Origin: Candidatus Methanosuratincola subterraneus
GTDB taxonomy: Archaea > Thermoproteota > Methanomethylicia > Methanomethylicales > Methanomethylicaceae
Direction of reading: 5' to 3'
NCBI GenBank assembly: GCA_004028775.1
Contig: RXGA01000002.1
Span: forward strand, 124,001 to 188,000
Length of the DNA stretch: 64,000 bases
Under the pieces are notes generated by a model. It was not told the DNA's origin, did no database searches, and saw only the letters and a program-made list of their open reading frames with translations. This document shows positions 15,814-25,101 of this stretch, one piece after another. Each line of letters starts with the position of its first letter. Within the stretch, counting starts at the first letter, position 1. The position numbers were made by a program, and so were the translations under genes.

Positions 15814-17052
15814 CTATGCCCTCATCAGATCCTCCTGCTTATACCTGTACAGTCCGAGGTCCTGGAGGATTTCAAGGAATTCTTCGTCTGAGACGGCGCC
15901 TCTCTTCTGCAGTGAGATCTCATATACCCTTCCGAGGATCTCGGGGTACCGCTCCCTCGGGATGTCTAGACCAAGTTCCTTGAGCTTGAGGTCAAGGTTG
16001 TAAGGTCCGCTCTTCTTGCTCAGGATTATCCGCGGTTCAGGGTGGCCCACGAGATCGAAAGCAAACGGGTACGATAGATACCCTTCCTCTGCCTTGGACG
16101 TCCACTGCGCTGACTGGGCGGACTCGATGTTGAATACATTTGCGCCTACTATCGGCTTATTCATAGGGATCGGGAAGCCAGAGATGTCCGCCACAAGCTT
16201 GCAGAGGCGGTAAAGCTCCCCCAGCTTGATATTTGAGTCGATTCCCATAAGCAACTTAAGTCCGAGCGCCACCTCGCTCAGTGACGTGTTGCCGGCCCTC
16301 TCACCCATCCCATTAACGGTGACATGTACAGCGGATGCCCCTGCTGCTACTCCTGCCAAGGTGTTCGCTGTAGCCATCCCAAAATCGTTGTGGCAATGCA
16401 CTTCAATAGGCTTCGCGGTCATCTCGCGCACTTTCTTGACGAACCCATACATGGCCATTGGGAGTATCGCGCCGAAAGAGTCGGAGAGGGCGAACGAGTC
16501 GCAGTATTTTTCGGTTCCAGAGATTATCTTCTTCAGAAGGTCTAAGTCCGATCTGGTTGAATCCACGAGGAGGAGTACGACTCGCATCCCCTCGGATTTC
16601 GCGTATGCGGCATTCTCCGCGGTCTTTGATACGACTTCCTCCAAGGTGGTTGAGTAGCTCCCCTTCATCATCACCTCGCTTGCAGGGATCTCAATCGTGA
16701 CACCCCAGCTCTCGCAGTCCTTCGCCGCGGATATGTCCAGCCGGTTGTTCCTGCACCAAGAGAAGAGCTTGCATTCGAGGGAAGCGGCGACCAACGCACG
16801 GAGCGCCTCGCGATCCTCCGAGGAGAATCCAGGCGTCCCAACTTCAACCCTGTCCACGCCGGCCCTGTTGAGGGATCTCCCTATCGCTATCTTGTCGTAT
16901 TTCGTGAATACGACCCCTGCCTGCTGTTCCCCATCCCTGAGTGTCACATCATGGAACTCAACCTTCTTGATGCCTGGTGGCGTGGGGACCATCGAGCTGT
17001 CATAGTTGAATGGGCTCACAAACCATTTGGAAGTCATCCAAGGTTTATCCAT
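15814..17052 (-). CDS. Isopropylmalate/homocitrate/citramalate synthase family enzyme
   Basis: A 412-residue DRE-TIM metallolyase. The barrel begins with EFHDVTLRDGEQQAGVVFT, which supplies the catalytic Arg-Asp and a metal ligand, and shows VEVHCHNDFGMATANTLAG and NGMGERAGNTSL, the metal-binding histidines and signature. These enzymes condense acetyl-CoA with a 2-oxo acid. The leucine-sensing LeuA regulatory domain is missing, which argues against a classical regulated LeuA. The nearby ilv genes and a LysW-type lysine gene leave isopropylmalate, citramalate and homocitrate synthase all open. ATG 17052 is preceded by GGAGGAAC. Confidence 0.8.
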   Translation of the reverse strand: MDKPWMTSKWFVSPFNYDSSMVPTPPGIKKVEFHDVTLRDGEQQAGVVFTKYDKIAIGRSLNRAGVDRVEVGTPGFSSEDREALRALVAASLECKLFSWCRNNRLDISAAKDCESWGVTIEIPASEVMMKGSYSTTLEEVVSKTAENAAYAKSEGMRVVLLLVDSTRSDLDLLKKIISGTEKYCDSFALSDSFGAILPMAMYGFVKKVREMTAKPIEVHCHNDFGMATANTLAGVAAGASAVHVTVNGMGERAGNTSLSEVALGLKLLMGIDSNIKLGELYRLCKLVADISGFPIPMNKPIVGANVFNIESAQSAQWTSKAEEGYLSYPFAFDLVGHPEPRIILSKKSGPYNLDLKLKELGLDIPRERYPEILGRVYEISLQKRGAVSDEEFLEILQDLGLYRYKQEDLMRA

Positions 17053-17181
17053 CAAAAAGTTCCTCCATATTCATATATGGCTCAAGGCTTTTAAAAACCC
17101 TTTCACTGTCCCTATAAGCCATTTATACAAAAGGAATAAGTAATACTTGACTTTTAATCGAAGACAAGGCATGGGATCTCT

Positions 17182-17622
17182 ATGAGCGTTGTTGTGGCAC
17201 AAGAAAAGAAGCCCTTGATAAGGTTTGACATAAAGAAATGCGCGTTCTGCAAGATATGCGAGTTGAGTTGCTCGAAATACCATTACAAGAAGTTCGGGGA
17301 CTCGATCTCGCGAATAACGATAATCAGGAAGGGTCCACTGATGTTCAAGTGTCACATTTGCACTAGGTGCGAGAAGCGCTTCTGCATAACCGCCTGCCCT
17401 ACTAAGGCACTCTCCTACAAGGGCGGGAACATCGTTGTGGATCCTAAGCTATGCAATTCATGCGGCGATTGTGTGAAGGCTTGCCCGTTCCACGGGATAA
17501 AGCTCCACCCGGAGACCAAGCTGCCAATAATATGCGATCTCTGCGACGGGGATCCGAGCTGCGTCAAGGACTGCCCAAAGGGAGCCCTAACGCTCGTATG
17601 GTTGCCTGAGGTAAGGAAGTGA
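17182..17622 (+). CDS. Polyferredoxin partner of aldehyde oxidoreductase
   Basis: A 146-residue iron-sulfur protein with four cysteine groups: CAFCKICELSC, CHICTRCEKRFCITACP, CNSCGDCVKACP and CDLCDGDPSCVKDCP. This fits about four [4Fe-4S] clusters, as in the DmsB/HycB-like electron-transfer subunits. The aldehyde oxidoreductase gene starts 2 bases after its stop, so it is most likely the electron acceptor of that enzyme. ATG 17182 is clear. It is divergent from the LeuA-family gene across 129 bases containing TATA-like boxes in both directions. Confidence 0.88.
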   Translation: MSVVVAQEKKPLIRFDIKKCAFCKICELSCSKYHYKKFGDSISRITIIRKGPLMFKCHICTRCEKRFCITACPTKALSYKGGNIVVDPKLCNSCGDCVKACPFHGIKLHPETKLPIICDLCDGDPSCVKDCPKGALTLVWLPEVRK

Positions 17623-17624
17623 TC

Positions 17625-19499
17625 ATGATGAAGTACAGCGGGTATAAAGGCAAAGTTTTGGCAATTAACCTGACCACCAAGAAGACTAACACCATAGATG
17701 TGACGGACGAATTCGCCAGGAAATACATCGGGGGCAACGGGTTCGCGGTGAGGTACCTCTTTGACATGGTCGACCCACGGATGGATGCGTTCGATGTGAC
17801 GAATGTCGTGGCGATGATGACCGGGCCATTCCAGGGGATCAACTTGCCGACCGCGGGCAAGTACTACATGGCCACCAAATCGCCGTTGACTAACGGCTAT
17901 TTCGACAGCGTTAGTGGAGGTTTCATCGGCGCCCAGATAAAATACGCAGGGTATGACGGCTTCCTGATCACAGGTAAGGCCGACAAGCCGACATATCTCT
18001 TCGTCGAGGACGGGAAGGTCGAGTTCAGGTCTGCCGAGAGGCTGTGGGGGAAGCTGACCGGGGAGACCCAGGAGATGATAAAGGAGGAGGTGGGCGACCC
18101 GGACCTCTGCGTCTCTGCGATAGGCCCGGCTGGAGAGAACCTGGTGAGGTATGCCTGCGTTATCACAGAGTACAGGGCGGCGGGCAGGGGAGGCGTCGGC
18201 GCGGTCCTAGGCTCCAAGAAGCTCAAGGCGATAGCAGTGAGGGGCTCCGGCACCAACGAGGTTGCGGATCCAGAGGCCTACGAAGCATGGATGCAGTGGT
18301 ACAAGGAGGAGGCAAAGAAGGTGCCTGGAATAGCGGTTGGCCTCCCGACATACGGGACTCCGGCGCTTGTCGCCAGCATAGGCAAGATGCTGGGTGCGAT
18401 GGGATCCTACAACCACCAGACAGAGTTCTTCCAGAACTGGGAGAACATCTCAGGAGAGAGGCTGAAGAAGGAGTTCTGGGACAAGGACACGGCGTGCCCG
18501 GCGTGCCCGATCGCCTGCAGCAAGGTCTTCTCAGCGAAGTCGGGCAAGTGGAAGGGCGCCATATCTGAGGGGCCGGAGTACGAGACGATCTACTCGCTAG
18601 GGTCGATGTGCGGAATCGACGACCTAGGCGCGATAATCAAGGGAGACAGCCTCTGCGACGAGTGGGGCATGGACACTGTGACCTATGGTGTGATGCTCTC
18701 GTTCCTGATGGAGGCGTACGAGAAGGGATTAATAACCAAGGAGAACACGGACGGCGTGGAGTTCAAGTTCGGCAACGACGACGCAATGATCGCATACATC
18801 GAGAAGACAGCAAAGAGGGAAGGTATAGGGAACCTGATGGCAGAAGGCTCCCTGAGGGCAGCCAGAATCATCGGAGGCGGATCGGAGCGTTTCGCAATCC
18901 AGGTCAAGGGGCTCGAGATACCTGGGCACTCCGCAAGGGCTCTGAGGGGCATGGCGCTTGGATACTCGACTGCGACCAGGGGAGGCAGCCACCATGACCC
19001 CAGGCCCACAGGCGAGTACGCCGGAGCCTCTGACAGGAAGGCTGTCGAGGGCAAGGCAGCGTGGGTCATAGGCACGCAGCAGATGACCACAATCGGGGAC
19101 AGCCTAGTGAACTGCCACTTCCTTGAGAGGCTGCTCGGGTTCACGCTCACCCAGAAATGGGTGGACATGATAAACCCCGTCACAGGGTTCGGCTACACCT
19201 TAGAGGAGCTCACAACAGTCGCCGAGCGGATTCTGGACCTGGAGAGGGCTTTCAATGTCAGGACAGGGATAAGGAGGAAGGACGACACGCTCCCGAGGAG
19301 ATTCCTGGAGGAGCCGATACCGGAGGGCCCATCACAGGGAATGTACACAGACGAGCCGACGCTCAACAAGATGCTCGACGACTTCTATGCGCTCAAGGGA
19401 TGGGACCCGAAGACTGGCGTGCCCACAAGGGAGAAGCTCGTCAGGATGGGTCTCGAGGACGTAGCGGACTGCCTGAACAAGAGCGGGATAAGCTGCTAG
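17625..19499 (+). CDS. Tungsten-dependent aldehyde:ferredoxin oxidoreductase
   Basis: A 624-residue AOR-family enzyme that oxidises aldehydes to acids (or the reverse) and passes electrons to ferredoxin. The N-terminal domain holding the tungsten bis-pterin has YKGKVLAINLTT and GGNGFAVRYLFD; [4Fe-4S] ligands appear as CPACPIAC with a later Cys in DSLVNCHF; the C-terminal signature is ERAFNVRTG. Length is standard. ATG 17625 is preferred over GTG 17619 because GAGGTAAGG precedes it. Immediately downstream genes encode corrinoid methyl-transfer proteins, a less usual neighbourhood. Substrate unknown. Confidence 0.93.
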   Translation: MMKYSGYKGKVLAINLTTKKTNTIDVTDEFARKYIGGNGFAVRYLFDMVDPRMDAFDVTNVVAMMTGPFQGINLPTAGKYYMATKSPLTNGYFDSVSGGFIGAQIKYAGYDGFLITGKADKPTYLFVEDGKVEFRSAERLWGKLTGETQEMIKEEVGDPDLCVSAIGPAGENLVRYACVITEYRAAGRGGVGAVLGSKKLKAIAVRGSGTNEVADPEAYEAWMQWYKEEAKKVPGIAVGLPTYGTPALVASIGKMLGAMGSYNHQTEFFQNWENISGERLKKEFWDKDTACPACPIACSKVFSAKSGKWKGAISEGPEYETIYSLGSMCGIDDLGAIIKGDSLCDEWGMDTVTYGVMLSFLMEAYEKGLITKENTDGVEFKFGNDDAMIAYIEKTAKREGIGNLMAEGSLRAARIIGGGSERFAIQVKGLEIPGHSARALRGMALGYSTATRGGSHHDPRPTGEYAGASDRKAVEGKAAWVIGTQQMTTIGDSLVNCHFLERLLGFTLTQKWVDMINPVTGFGYTLEELTTVAERILDLERAFNVRTGIRRKDDTLPRRFLEEPIPEGPSQGMYTDEPTLNKMLDDFYALKGWDPKTGVPTREKLVRMGLEDVADCLNKSGISC

Positions 19500-19630
19500 A
19501 AGCAACAAGCCTGCCTCTTTTATTTTTTTTATCAATTAATGCCAACGCTATCCCAAGAAGCCTGCATTTTGCAAGAAAACCGAAAAAGTATTAAAACAGC
19601 CGAAGACGACTTCAAGTGAGGTTTTATCCA

Positions 19631-20290
19631 ATGAGCGAAGCACAGTTATTCGAGGAATTGGCGAACGCCGTCTACGCGGGAGATGATGCCAAGGCAGTAG
19701 AGCTATCTAAGAAGATCCTTGAAGCAGGGATCGAGCCCCTAAAGGCAATAAATGAGGGGCTCATGAAAGGGATGAGCAGGGTTGGAGACGATTTCAGCCA
19801 GCTCAAGATATATCTCCCCGAGGTGATGCTTGCAGCAGAGGCGATGAAATCGGCCCTGGCAGTGCTCGAGCCCGAGGCGCTAAAGCGGGGCAAAGCCACT
19901 GTCAAGAGCAAGGTCGTTATCGCCACCATCACCGGGGACATTCATGACATAGGCAAGAACATCGTCGCGATGCTGATGAGAGCCAACGGTTTTGAGGTTT
20001 ATGACTTGGGCAGGGATGTCCCGATAGACGAGCTGATAAAGAAGGCAGAGGAGGTCAAGGCTGACTTCATCTGCGCCTCCACGCTCCTCTCGACCTCGAT
20101 GCCATACATGGAGGACCTCATCTCGCTCCTTAAAGAGAGAGGGATAAGGGAGAAGTACCTGGTGATGGTCGGCGGAGGTCCAGTTACGCGCGAATGGGCA
20201 GCCTCGATCGGCGCCGACGGGTACGGTGACGACGGGGACGAGGCGGTCAAGGTGGCAAAGGAGCTCCTCCAGAGGAGAGGTGCCCCATGA
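19631..20290 (+). CDS. Corrinoid methyl-carrier protein (MtmC/MttC-like)
   Basis: A 219-residue two-domain corrinoid protein. Residues 1-85 form the four-helix cap (AVELSKKILEAGIEPLKAIN, then YLPEVMLAAEAM), and 90-219 the B12 Rossmann domain with the base-on motif DIHDIG (Asp103, His105, Gly108), then SxL and GGGP motifs. It would accept a methyl group on cobalt from a cognate methyltransferase. ATG 19631 has GTGAGG upstream; a GTG at 19616 is less likely. Its stop overlaps the ATG of the first MtmB-like gene by 4 bases, so the two are translationally coupled. Confidence 0.92.
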   Translation: MSEAQLFEELANAVYAGDDAKAVELSKKILEAGIEPLKAINEGLMKGMSRVGDDFSQLKIYLPEVMLAAEAMKSALAVLEPEALKRGKATVKSKVVIATITGDIHDIGKNIVAMLMRANGFEVYDLGRDVPIDELIKKAEEVKADFICASTLLSTSMPYMEDLISLLKERGIREKYLVMVGGGPVTREWAASIGADGYGDDGDEAVKVAKELLQRRGAP

Positions 20291-21654
20291 CCTCAATCTG
20301 GGAAGTAATCGACAGGGCTGAAACAGGAACTTACATGGAAGAGACGGACTTCGACCTAAAGATCGTCGCCAAGAAGTGCAAGGAGCTGGTCAAGGAATAC
20401 GACATAAGGTACGACCCGAAGCAGATAATCACCTCGGACGATTCGCTCGCGGACGACGTCTTCGAGGCAGGGCTGAGGCTGGCGCTCGAGTCCGGAATAT
20501 ACTGCATCGACACCAAGAGGGTCGTCAAGTTCGAAGAGTATGAGCTGAAGGAGGGCATAATCTCGGCCCCAAGGAGGCTCATCATCGGGCAGAACAAGGA
20601 TTCCAGGATTCTCTACGCCAGGGGGATCGAGGACGAGCGATCCCCGATAATCTGCGGGGGCCAGGCCGGGGCAGCCATACCTGAGGAGTGGTACCTCCCG
20701 ATGGCGATATCCTACATGAAGGAGCCCCTAGTCGACATGATCAACAACGGAGGGCTCGCGGTGGTCGAGGGGAGGAAGGTCAGGACAAAGACGCCCCTCG
20801 AGATACAGGCCACAAGGAGGGAGCTGTCAATGCTCAGGGAGGCCGCCAGGCGCGCAGGGAGGCCTGGCATCAGCTTCATTGCTGCAGAGAGCAGCGTCTC
20901 GGCAATGGGCGACCTTGCGATAGCCAGCGAGAGGTACATGAGGAGGACGGACTCGCACCTTGTAGCGCTGCTGAACGAGCTGAAGACGGACTTCGACAGG
21001 ATCTCCAAGGTAGTTAACTTCTACGAGTATGGGGCGCACAATGTGACATTGGTCGATCCGATCATAGGGGGCTACGCAGGCGGTCCGGAGGGGGTGGCAG
21101 TCTGCTTTGTTGCCTCATTCCTTCTCGGCAGGGCCATGTACGGTTCGGACTTCCATGTTTGCCACCCAATCCACTTCAGGTACATGAGCACAAGTGCACC
21201 AGAGTGCATGTGGAACTTGAACATCGTGGGCCAGGCAATGGCAAGGAATGCCCCATTCATAATTATGGGGGACGTTTGGACTTCGGCTGGCGCCGGGAGC
21301 GAGATGGTGTTCTATGAGACAGCAGCGAACACGATTACGAATGTAGTGACAGGGAGCCACCCGCTAGGGGTCTCAGCCACCAACGGGAAGTACCCGCATG
21401 CGACTGGGCTCGAGACCAGGTTCATGGCAGAGGTGGCGCATGCAGCGGTGAGATCGAAACTCAATCGCAAGTCAGCCAATGCAATCGTCGTCGAGCTTGC
21501 GAAGAGGTACGCAGACAAGCAAGGAAAGCCCGACATCGGCAAGCCATTCCCGGAGCTCTATGACGTGGGAAGGGTGATCCCCAAGCCAGAGTGGAATGCG
21601 ACTTACCTTAAGATGAAAAAAGAGATCTCGGAAATGACCGGACTGGAGTTCTGA
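20287..21654 (+). CDS. MtmB-family methyltransferase homologue lacking pyrrolysine (copy 1)
   Basis: A 455-residue protein matching monomethylamine methyltransferase MtmB (458 residues) end to end: GIYCIDTKRVVKF, ARRAGRPG, TDSHLVALLNELK, GGYAGGPEG and GAGSEM. MtmB reads an in-frame amber codon as pyrrolysine at position 202; here that column is Ile198 (codon ATT, 20878-20880). Three other MtmB active-site residues, Glu229, Glu259 and Gln333, align with Leu225, Leu255 and Asp329, and Tyr335 with Trp331, with no gaps from 202 to 344. The barrel is intact but the methylamine chemistry is gone. It should methylate the upstream corrinoid protein from another donor. Confidence 0.88.
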   Translation: MTSIWEVIDRAETGTYMEETDFDLKIVAKKCKELVKEYDIRYDPKQIITSDDSLADDVFEAGLRLALESGIYCIDTKRVVKFEEYELKEGIISAPRRLIIGQNKDSRILYARGIEDERSPIICGGQAGAAIPEEWYLPMAISYMKEPLVDMINNGGLAVVEGRKVRTKTPLEIQATRRELSMLREAARRAGRPGISFIAAESSVSAMGDLAIASERYMRRTDSHLVALLNELKTDFDRISKVVNFYEYGAHNVTLVDPIIGGYAGGPEGVAVCFVASFLLGRAMYGSDFHVCHPIHFRYMSTSAPECMWNLNIVGQAMARNAPFIIMGDVWTSAGAGSEMVFYETAANTITNVVTGSHPLGVSATNGKYPHATGLETRFMAEVAHAAVRSKLNRKSANAIVVELAKRYADKQGKPDIGKPFPELYDVGRVIPKPEWNATYLKMKKEISEMTGLEF

Positions 21655-21668
21655 ACAGGTGGTATGAA

Positions 21669-23045
21669 ATGAAGACTTACAGGCTAGATGAAGTGACCAA
21701 GAGGGCTCTAGAGGGCCCGTTCATGGATGAGAAGGACTTTGACATGAAGCTGATGAAGAGGACGAAGGAGCTGGTCAAGGAATACGACATAAGGTACGAC
21801 CCGAAGCAGCCAGTCTGCACCGATGACTCTGTGGCAGACGACGTGTACGAGGCGGCGATGAGGCTCCTGCTCGAGATGGGGTTCTACTGCCAGACCACGA
21901 AGCGAACAATCATGTTCGAAGAGGGCGAGATAAAGATGGTACTGAGGTCGCTCCCCGAGAGCATCCTGCTCGGTTCGGGCAAGGACGCAATCGTGATGAA
22001 CATGAGGCGGGTCGAGGATCCTCGGCCTCCTGTGATACATGCTGGCCCGACGGGCACGCTCTGCACAGAGGGCGAGATCTACGTTAAGACATTGCGGAGC
22101 TTCGCGCAGGAGGAGGTAATAGACTCCCTGGGTGCAGGGACGCTGGCCACAATAGACGGCTTCAAGATAAGGAAGGGGACGCCGCAGGAGTTCAGGGCGG
22201 CGCGGCTCCTGGCCAGGTGGGCGAGGGAGGCGATAAGCCAGGCAGGAAGGCCAGGGATGCACATAAACGACGTTGCAGTCGTCAGCCCCGAGGCAAAGCT
22301 TTGCGCACTGGACCCTGCATACGGGTTGAGGCCGAGCGACGGCATAATAGTCTCCCAGATGATTGAGCTCAAGACCAGCCTCCAGCACCTCTCGCTCGTG
22401 GAGCACCTACAGAGCTACGGGATCCATATCGGCAACCTGATGACCCCAATCCTTGGAGGCTACGCAGGCGGACCTGAGGGGACGGCAATAGTGAATGTGG
22501 CAGAGCATATCGCTGGAGCCGTCTGCTACAGCGCAAGTTACCATTACTGCAGCCTTACCAACGTGAAGAACCTGAACGGCACGGATCGTCCGGGCCTTTG
22601 GGCCATTAGCATGGTCGGGCAGGCGCTCTCGAGGAACTCTGAGATAATGAGCGTCTATGACTGCTACTGCGCAAGCGGACCTGGGGAGGAGATGCTACTC
22701 CTAGAGGCGGCTGCGGGCGGGGTCGCAGCATCGGTGGCAGGCATGAACGTGATGGGCTGCGGATCATGCGGCGGGAAGCTGGTTGACCACTCCACCGGGC
22801 TCGAGGCCAGGATGCTGAAGGAGGCTGCAGCTGCCGCGGCAGGAATGAGCAGGGCTGATGCGAACGAGATCCTGAACAAGCTACTCCCGAGATACGAGGA
22901 AAGGCTGGACATCTTCAAGGCGCCCAAGGGCAAGACGTTCCAAGATCTCTATGACTTGGCGTCCGCCAGACCCAAGGCAGAATGGCAAGATCTTTACGAC
23001 AAAGTGGCAAGAGAGCTCTCGGATTTGGGTCTCGAAATCGCCTAA
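21669..23045 (+). CDS. MtmB-family methyltransferase homologue lacking pyrrolysine (copy 2)
   Basis: A 458-residue paralogue of the preceding gene, starting 14 bases after it with GGTGG before ATG 21669. Shared landmarks are VKEYDIRYDPKQ, QAGRPGMHI, GGYAGGPEG and GPGEEM. The pyrrolysine column is Asn200 (codon AAC, 22266-22268); Glu229, Glu259 and Gln333 of MtmB align with Ile227, Leu257 and Asp331, while Tyr335 is kept as Tyr333. The pair differ strongly in the active-site loop, so they may act on different substrates or form a hetero-oligomer. Both share the unusual Asp at the Gln333 column. Probably in one transcript with the corrinoid gene. Confidence 0.88.
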   Translation: MKTYRLDEVTKRALEGPFMDEKDFDMKLMKRTKELVKEYDIRYDPKQPVCTDDSVADDVYEAAMRLLLEMGFYCQTTKRTIMFEEGEIKMVLRSLPESILLGSGKDAIVMNMRRVEDPRPPVIHAGPTGTLCTEGEIYVKTLRSFAQEEVIDSLGAGTLATIDGFKIRKGTPQEFRAARLLARWAREAISQAGRPGMHINDVAVVSPEAKLCALDPAYGLRPSDGIIVSQMIELKTSLQHLSLVEHLQSYGIHIGNLMTPILGGYAGGPEGTAIVNVAEHIAGAVCYSASYHYCSLTNVKNLNGTDRPGLWAISMVGQALSRNSEIMSVYDCYCASGPGEEMLLLEAAAGGVAASVAGMNVMGCGSCGGKLVDHSTGLEARMLKEAAAAAAGMSRADANEILNKLLPRYEERLDIFKAPKGKTFQDLYDLASARPKAEWQDLYDKVARELSDLGLEIA

Positions 23046-23106
23046 TTCTCTTTATTCCCTCTTTTTTCCAAATGGGGAAAAGCGACGTTTTGAAGAGAAG
23101 GAGAGA

Positions 23107-24048
23107 TCATCGCTCTCTCCCGATTCTCTTCCCCAGGCTGGCAGGACCCCTGACGCCTCTACCGCCAACGACAAGCGCAACGAGCGCAACCAGATACGGA
23201 AGCAGGGCGAAGAGCTGGTTGATCGAGGCTCCAGAAAGCTCTGGGAATATTATTCCAATCCGTAGAGAGAGGGCCTCTGTGAATCCGAAGAGAAGCGATC
23301 CCGCGAGCGCCCCCCAAGGGTTCCACCTGCCCAGGATGACTATCGAGACCGCAACAAAACCCCTCGCAGCCACTATCCTCGGGTCAAAAGTGTTGAACAT
23401 CGATATAGTCAGCAGTCCGCCAGCCAATCCTGCAAGAATGCCCTCTGCAAGCAGCGCAGCATACCTCATTTTCACGACATTTATGCCAAGGTAGGAGGCT
23501 ATTACAGGGTCCTCGCCAATTGACCTGAGGCGGAGGCCAAATGATGTCTTCGTCAGAAGCACGTATATGAGAGGCACGGACACCAGCCCCAGGTACACGA
23601 AACCAGTCTGCGTGAATAGGACCTCCCCCAAAACAGGCATATTGCACAGGAACGGGATCGGCATCGGCCCGAAGAGTTCTCCCAGGTAGGGTGAAACCCC
23701 ACCCGTGAAGAGCACCCTAGTGAAGTAAAGCGTTAGGCCGCTCGCGAGTAGGTTGATCGCCAGGCCGGAAACCACCTGATCCAGGTCGAGATTTATCACC
23801 AGAATGCCGAAGAGCAGGGTGGTCAGGATCCCGCCTATGATTGCTGAGATCAGCCCAATCCAGAGGCTACCGGCGAAATAAGCACCCATGAAGCCGGAGA
23901 ATGCGCCCACAAGCATTGCACCCTGCAGCCCCAGGTTTAGCATGCCACCCCTCTCAGCGATTGTCTCGCCGAGCGAGGCCAGCAGGAGCGGGGCAGCAAC
24001 CCTTAGTGTGGCGGCAGCCAGACCTGTCAAGGCTAAAAACTCGATCAT
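23107..24048 (-). CDS. BMP-type (nucleoside-like) ABC transporter permease, second subunit
   Basis: A 313-residue inner-membrane permease with about 8-9 hydrophobic helices and the family signature GETIAERGGMLNLGLQGAML. It is the YufQ/NupQ-like partner of the permease encoded just upstream, whose stop its ATG overlaps by 4 bases. BMP-family importers are known for nucleosides and related compounds. It is last in a four-gene operon and converges on the MtmB-like genes with 61 bases between stops. Substrate unproven. Confidence 0.88.
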   Translation of the reverse strand: MIEFLALTGLAAATLRVAAPLLLASLGETIAERGGMLNLGLQGAMLVGAFSGFMGAYFAGSLWIGLISAIIGGILTTLLFGILVINLDLDQVVSGLAINLLASGLTLYFTRVLFTGGVSPYLGELFGPMPIPFLCNMPVLGEVLFTQTGFVYLGLVSVPLIYVLLTKTSFGLRLRSIGEDPVIASYLGINVVKMRYAALLAEGILAGLAGGLLTISMFNTFDPRIVAARGFVAVSIVILGRWNPWGALAGSLLFGFTEALSLRIGIIFPELSGASINQLFALLPYLVALVALVVGGRGVRGPASLGKRIGRER

Positions 24049-25100
24049 AGCTTCAGCACCCCGCGTCTCTCAAGGAACCGCACCAGCGGCTCAGAAGCGA
24101 GCACGAATATGAACAAGAGCCCCTGCATAAGGTCAACTATCCCCATCGGTATGTTCATCGTCCAGGCTAGCGTCGAAGATCCGTTCATTATGGCAGCCAA
24201 GAAGAGAGATGCAAGCGCGACCCCTATGGGGTTATTGTTACCAAGCAGCGCCACCACTATGCCGGTATATCCATATCCGGGCGACAGCGAACCCCTCACC
24301 CTGAACTGGATCCCCATCACCTCAGTAATTCCGGCGAGGCCTGCCAGCAGCCCGCTGAATACAAGGGAAACAAAGATCACTTTGCCTATCTCCATCCCGC
24401 CGTACCTTGCTGCTTCAGGGTTTTCCCCAACTACCTTCACCTTGTACCCGAATGTCGTCCTCTCGAGGAGGAAATAGACTAAAGGGACAAGTGCAAGGGC
24501 AAGGGCCACGCCCAAGTGGAGCCTGGTCCCCGGCAGGATTACTGCCAGCGCGGATGAGGATGGTATTGCCGAGGATTCGGGGAAGTAAGTATCGGGGCTC
24601 CTGAAAGGGTAGGAGATCATCCACTGCACAAGATAGATCCCGACAAAGTTCATCAGGAATGTTGTTATCACCTCGTTGATTCCGAGCTTGACCTTCATCA
24701 ATGCAGGCCCTGCGGCCCACAGGAGGCCGCCAACCGCCCCGACGACCAGCGCAGCCAACAAAGACAGCGGACCGCCGCCGATGCCGATCGCGGCGATGGT
24801 GCCAAGCATCGCACCTATGTAGAGCTGACCCTCTGCCCCGATGTTCCATATCTTGCACTTGAAAGAGACTGCCAGGCCAAGTGAGACGATCAGTATGGGG
24901 GTCATCCTTATCATGGTCTCAGAGGCGAGGTTTATGTCGCCGAACGCCCCCTGGAACATGTAGATGAATGCCAAGATTGGGTTGACGTTGTTAATCAGGA
25001 AGACAACCGAAGTCACGGCAAGCGTCAGCACCACCGACAGCAATGCCTTGACAATCGATCGCTTTGTGCCCCTTGAGATTGTTAGCTGGCGCTCCACCAA
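24045..25100 (-). CDS. BMP-type ABC transporter permease, first subunit
   Basis: A 351-residue permease, YufP/NupP-like, with an N-terminal basic segment and about 9-10 membrane helices. Motifs include GLAVSFKCKIWNIGAEGQLYIGA and VVGENPEAARYGGM, the typical coupling region to the ATPase. It lies 1 base after the ATPase gene stop and overlaps the next permease gene by 4 bases. Length is standard. With its partner it should form the membrane channel. Confidence 0.9.
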   Translation of the reverse strand: MVERQLTISRGTKRSIVKALLSVVLTLAVTSVVFLINNVNPILAFIYMFQGAFGDINLASETMIRMTPILIVSLGLAVSFKCKIWNIGAEGQLYIGAMLGTIAAIGIGGGPLSLLAALVVGAVGGLLWAAGPALMKVKLGINEVITTFLMNFVGIYLVQWMISYPFRSPDTYFPESSAIPSSSALAVILPGTRLHLGVALALALVPLVYFLLERTTFGYKVKVVGENPEAARYGGMEIGKVIFVSLVFSGLLAGLAGITEVMGIQFRVRGSLSPGYGYTGIVVALLGNNNPIGVALASLFLAAIMNGSSTLAWTMNIPMGIVDLMQGLLFIFVLASEPLVRFLERRGVLKL

Positions 25101-25101
25101 A

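Noticed and set aside
20287-23045. Possible pyrrolysine-containing MtmB genes
   Set aside because: No in-frame TAG occurs in either gene; the column where pyrrolysine sits in MtmB is an ordinary ATT or AAC codon, and both genes end in the normal place.
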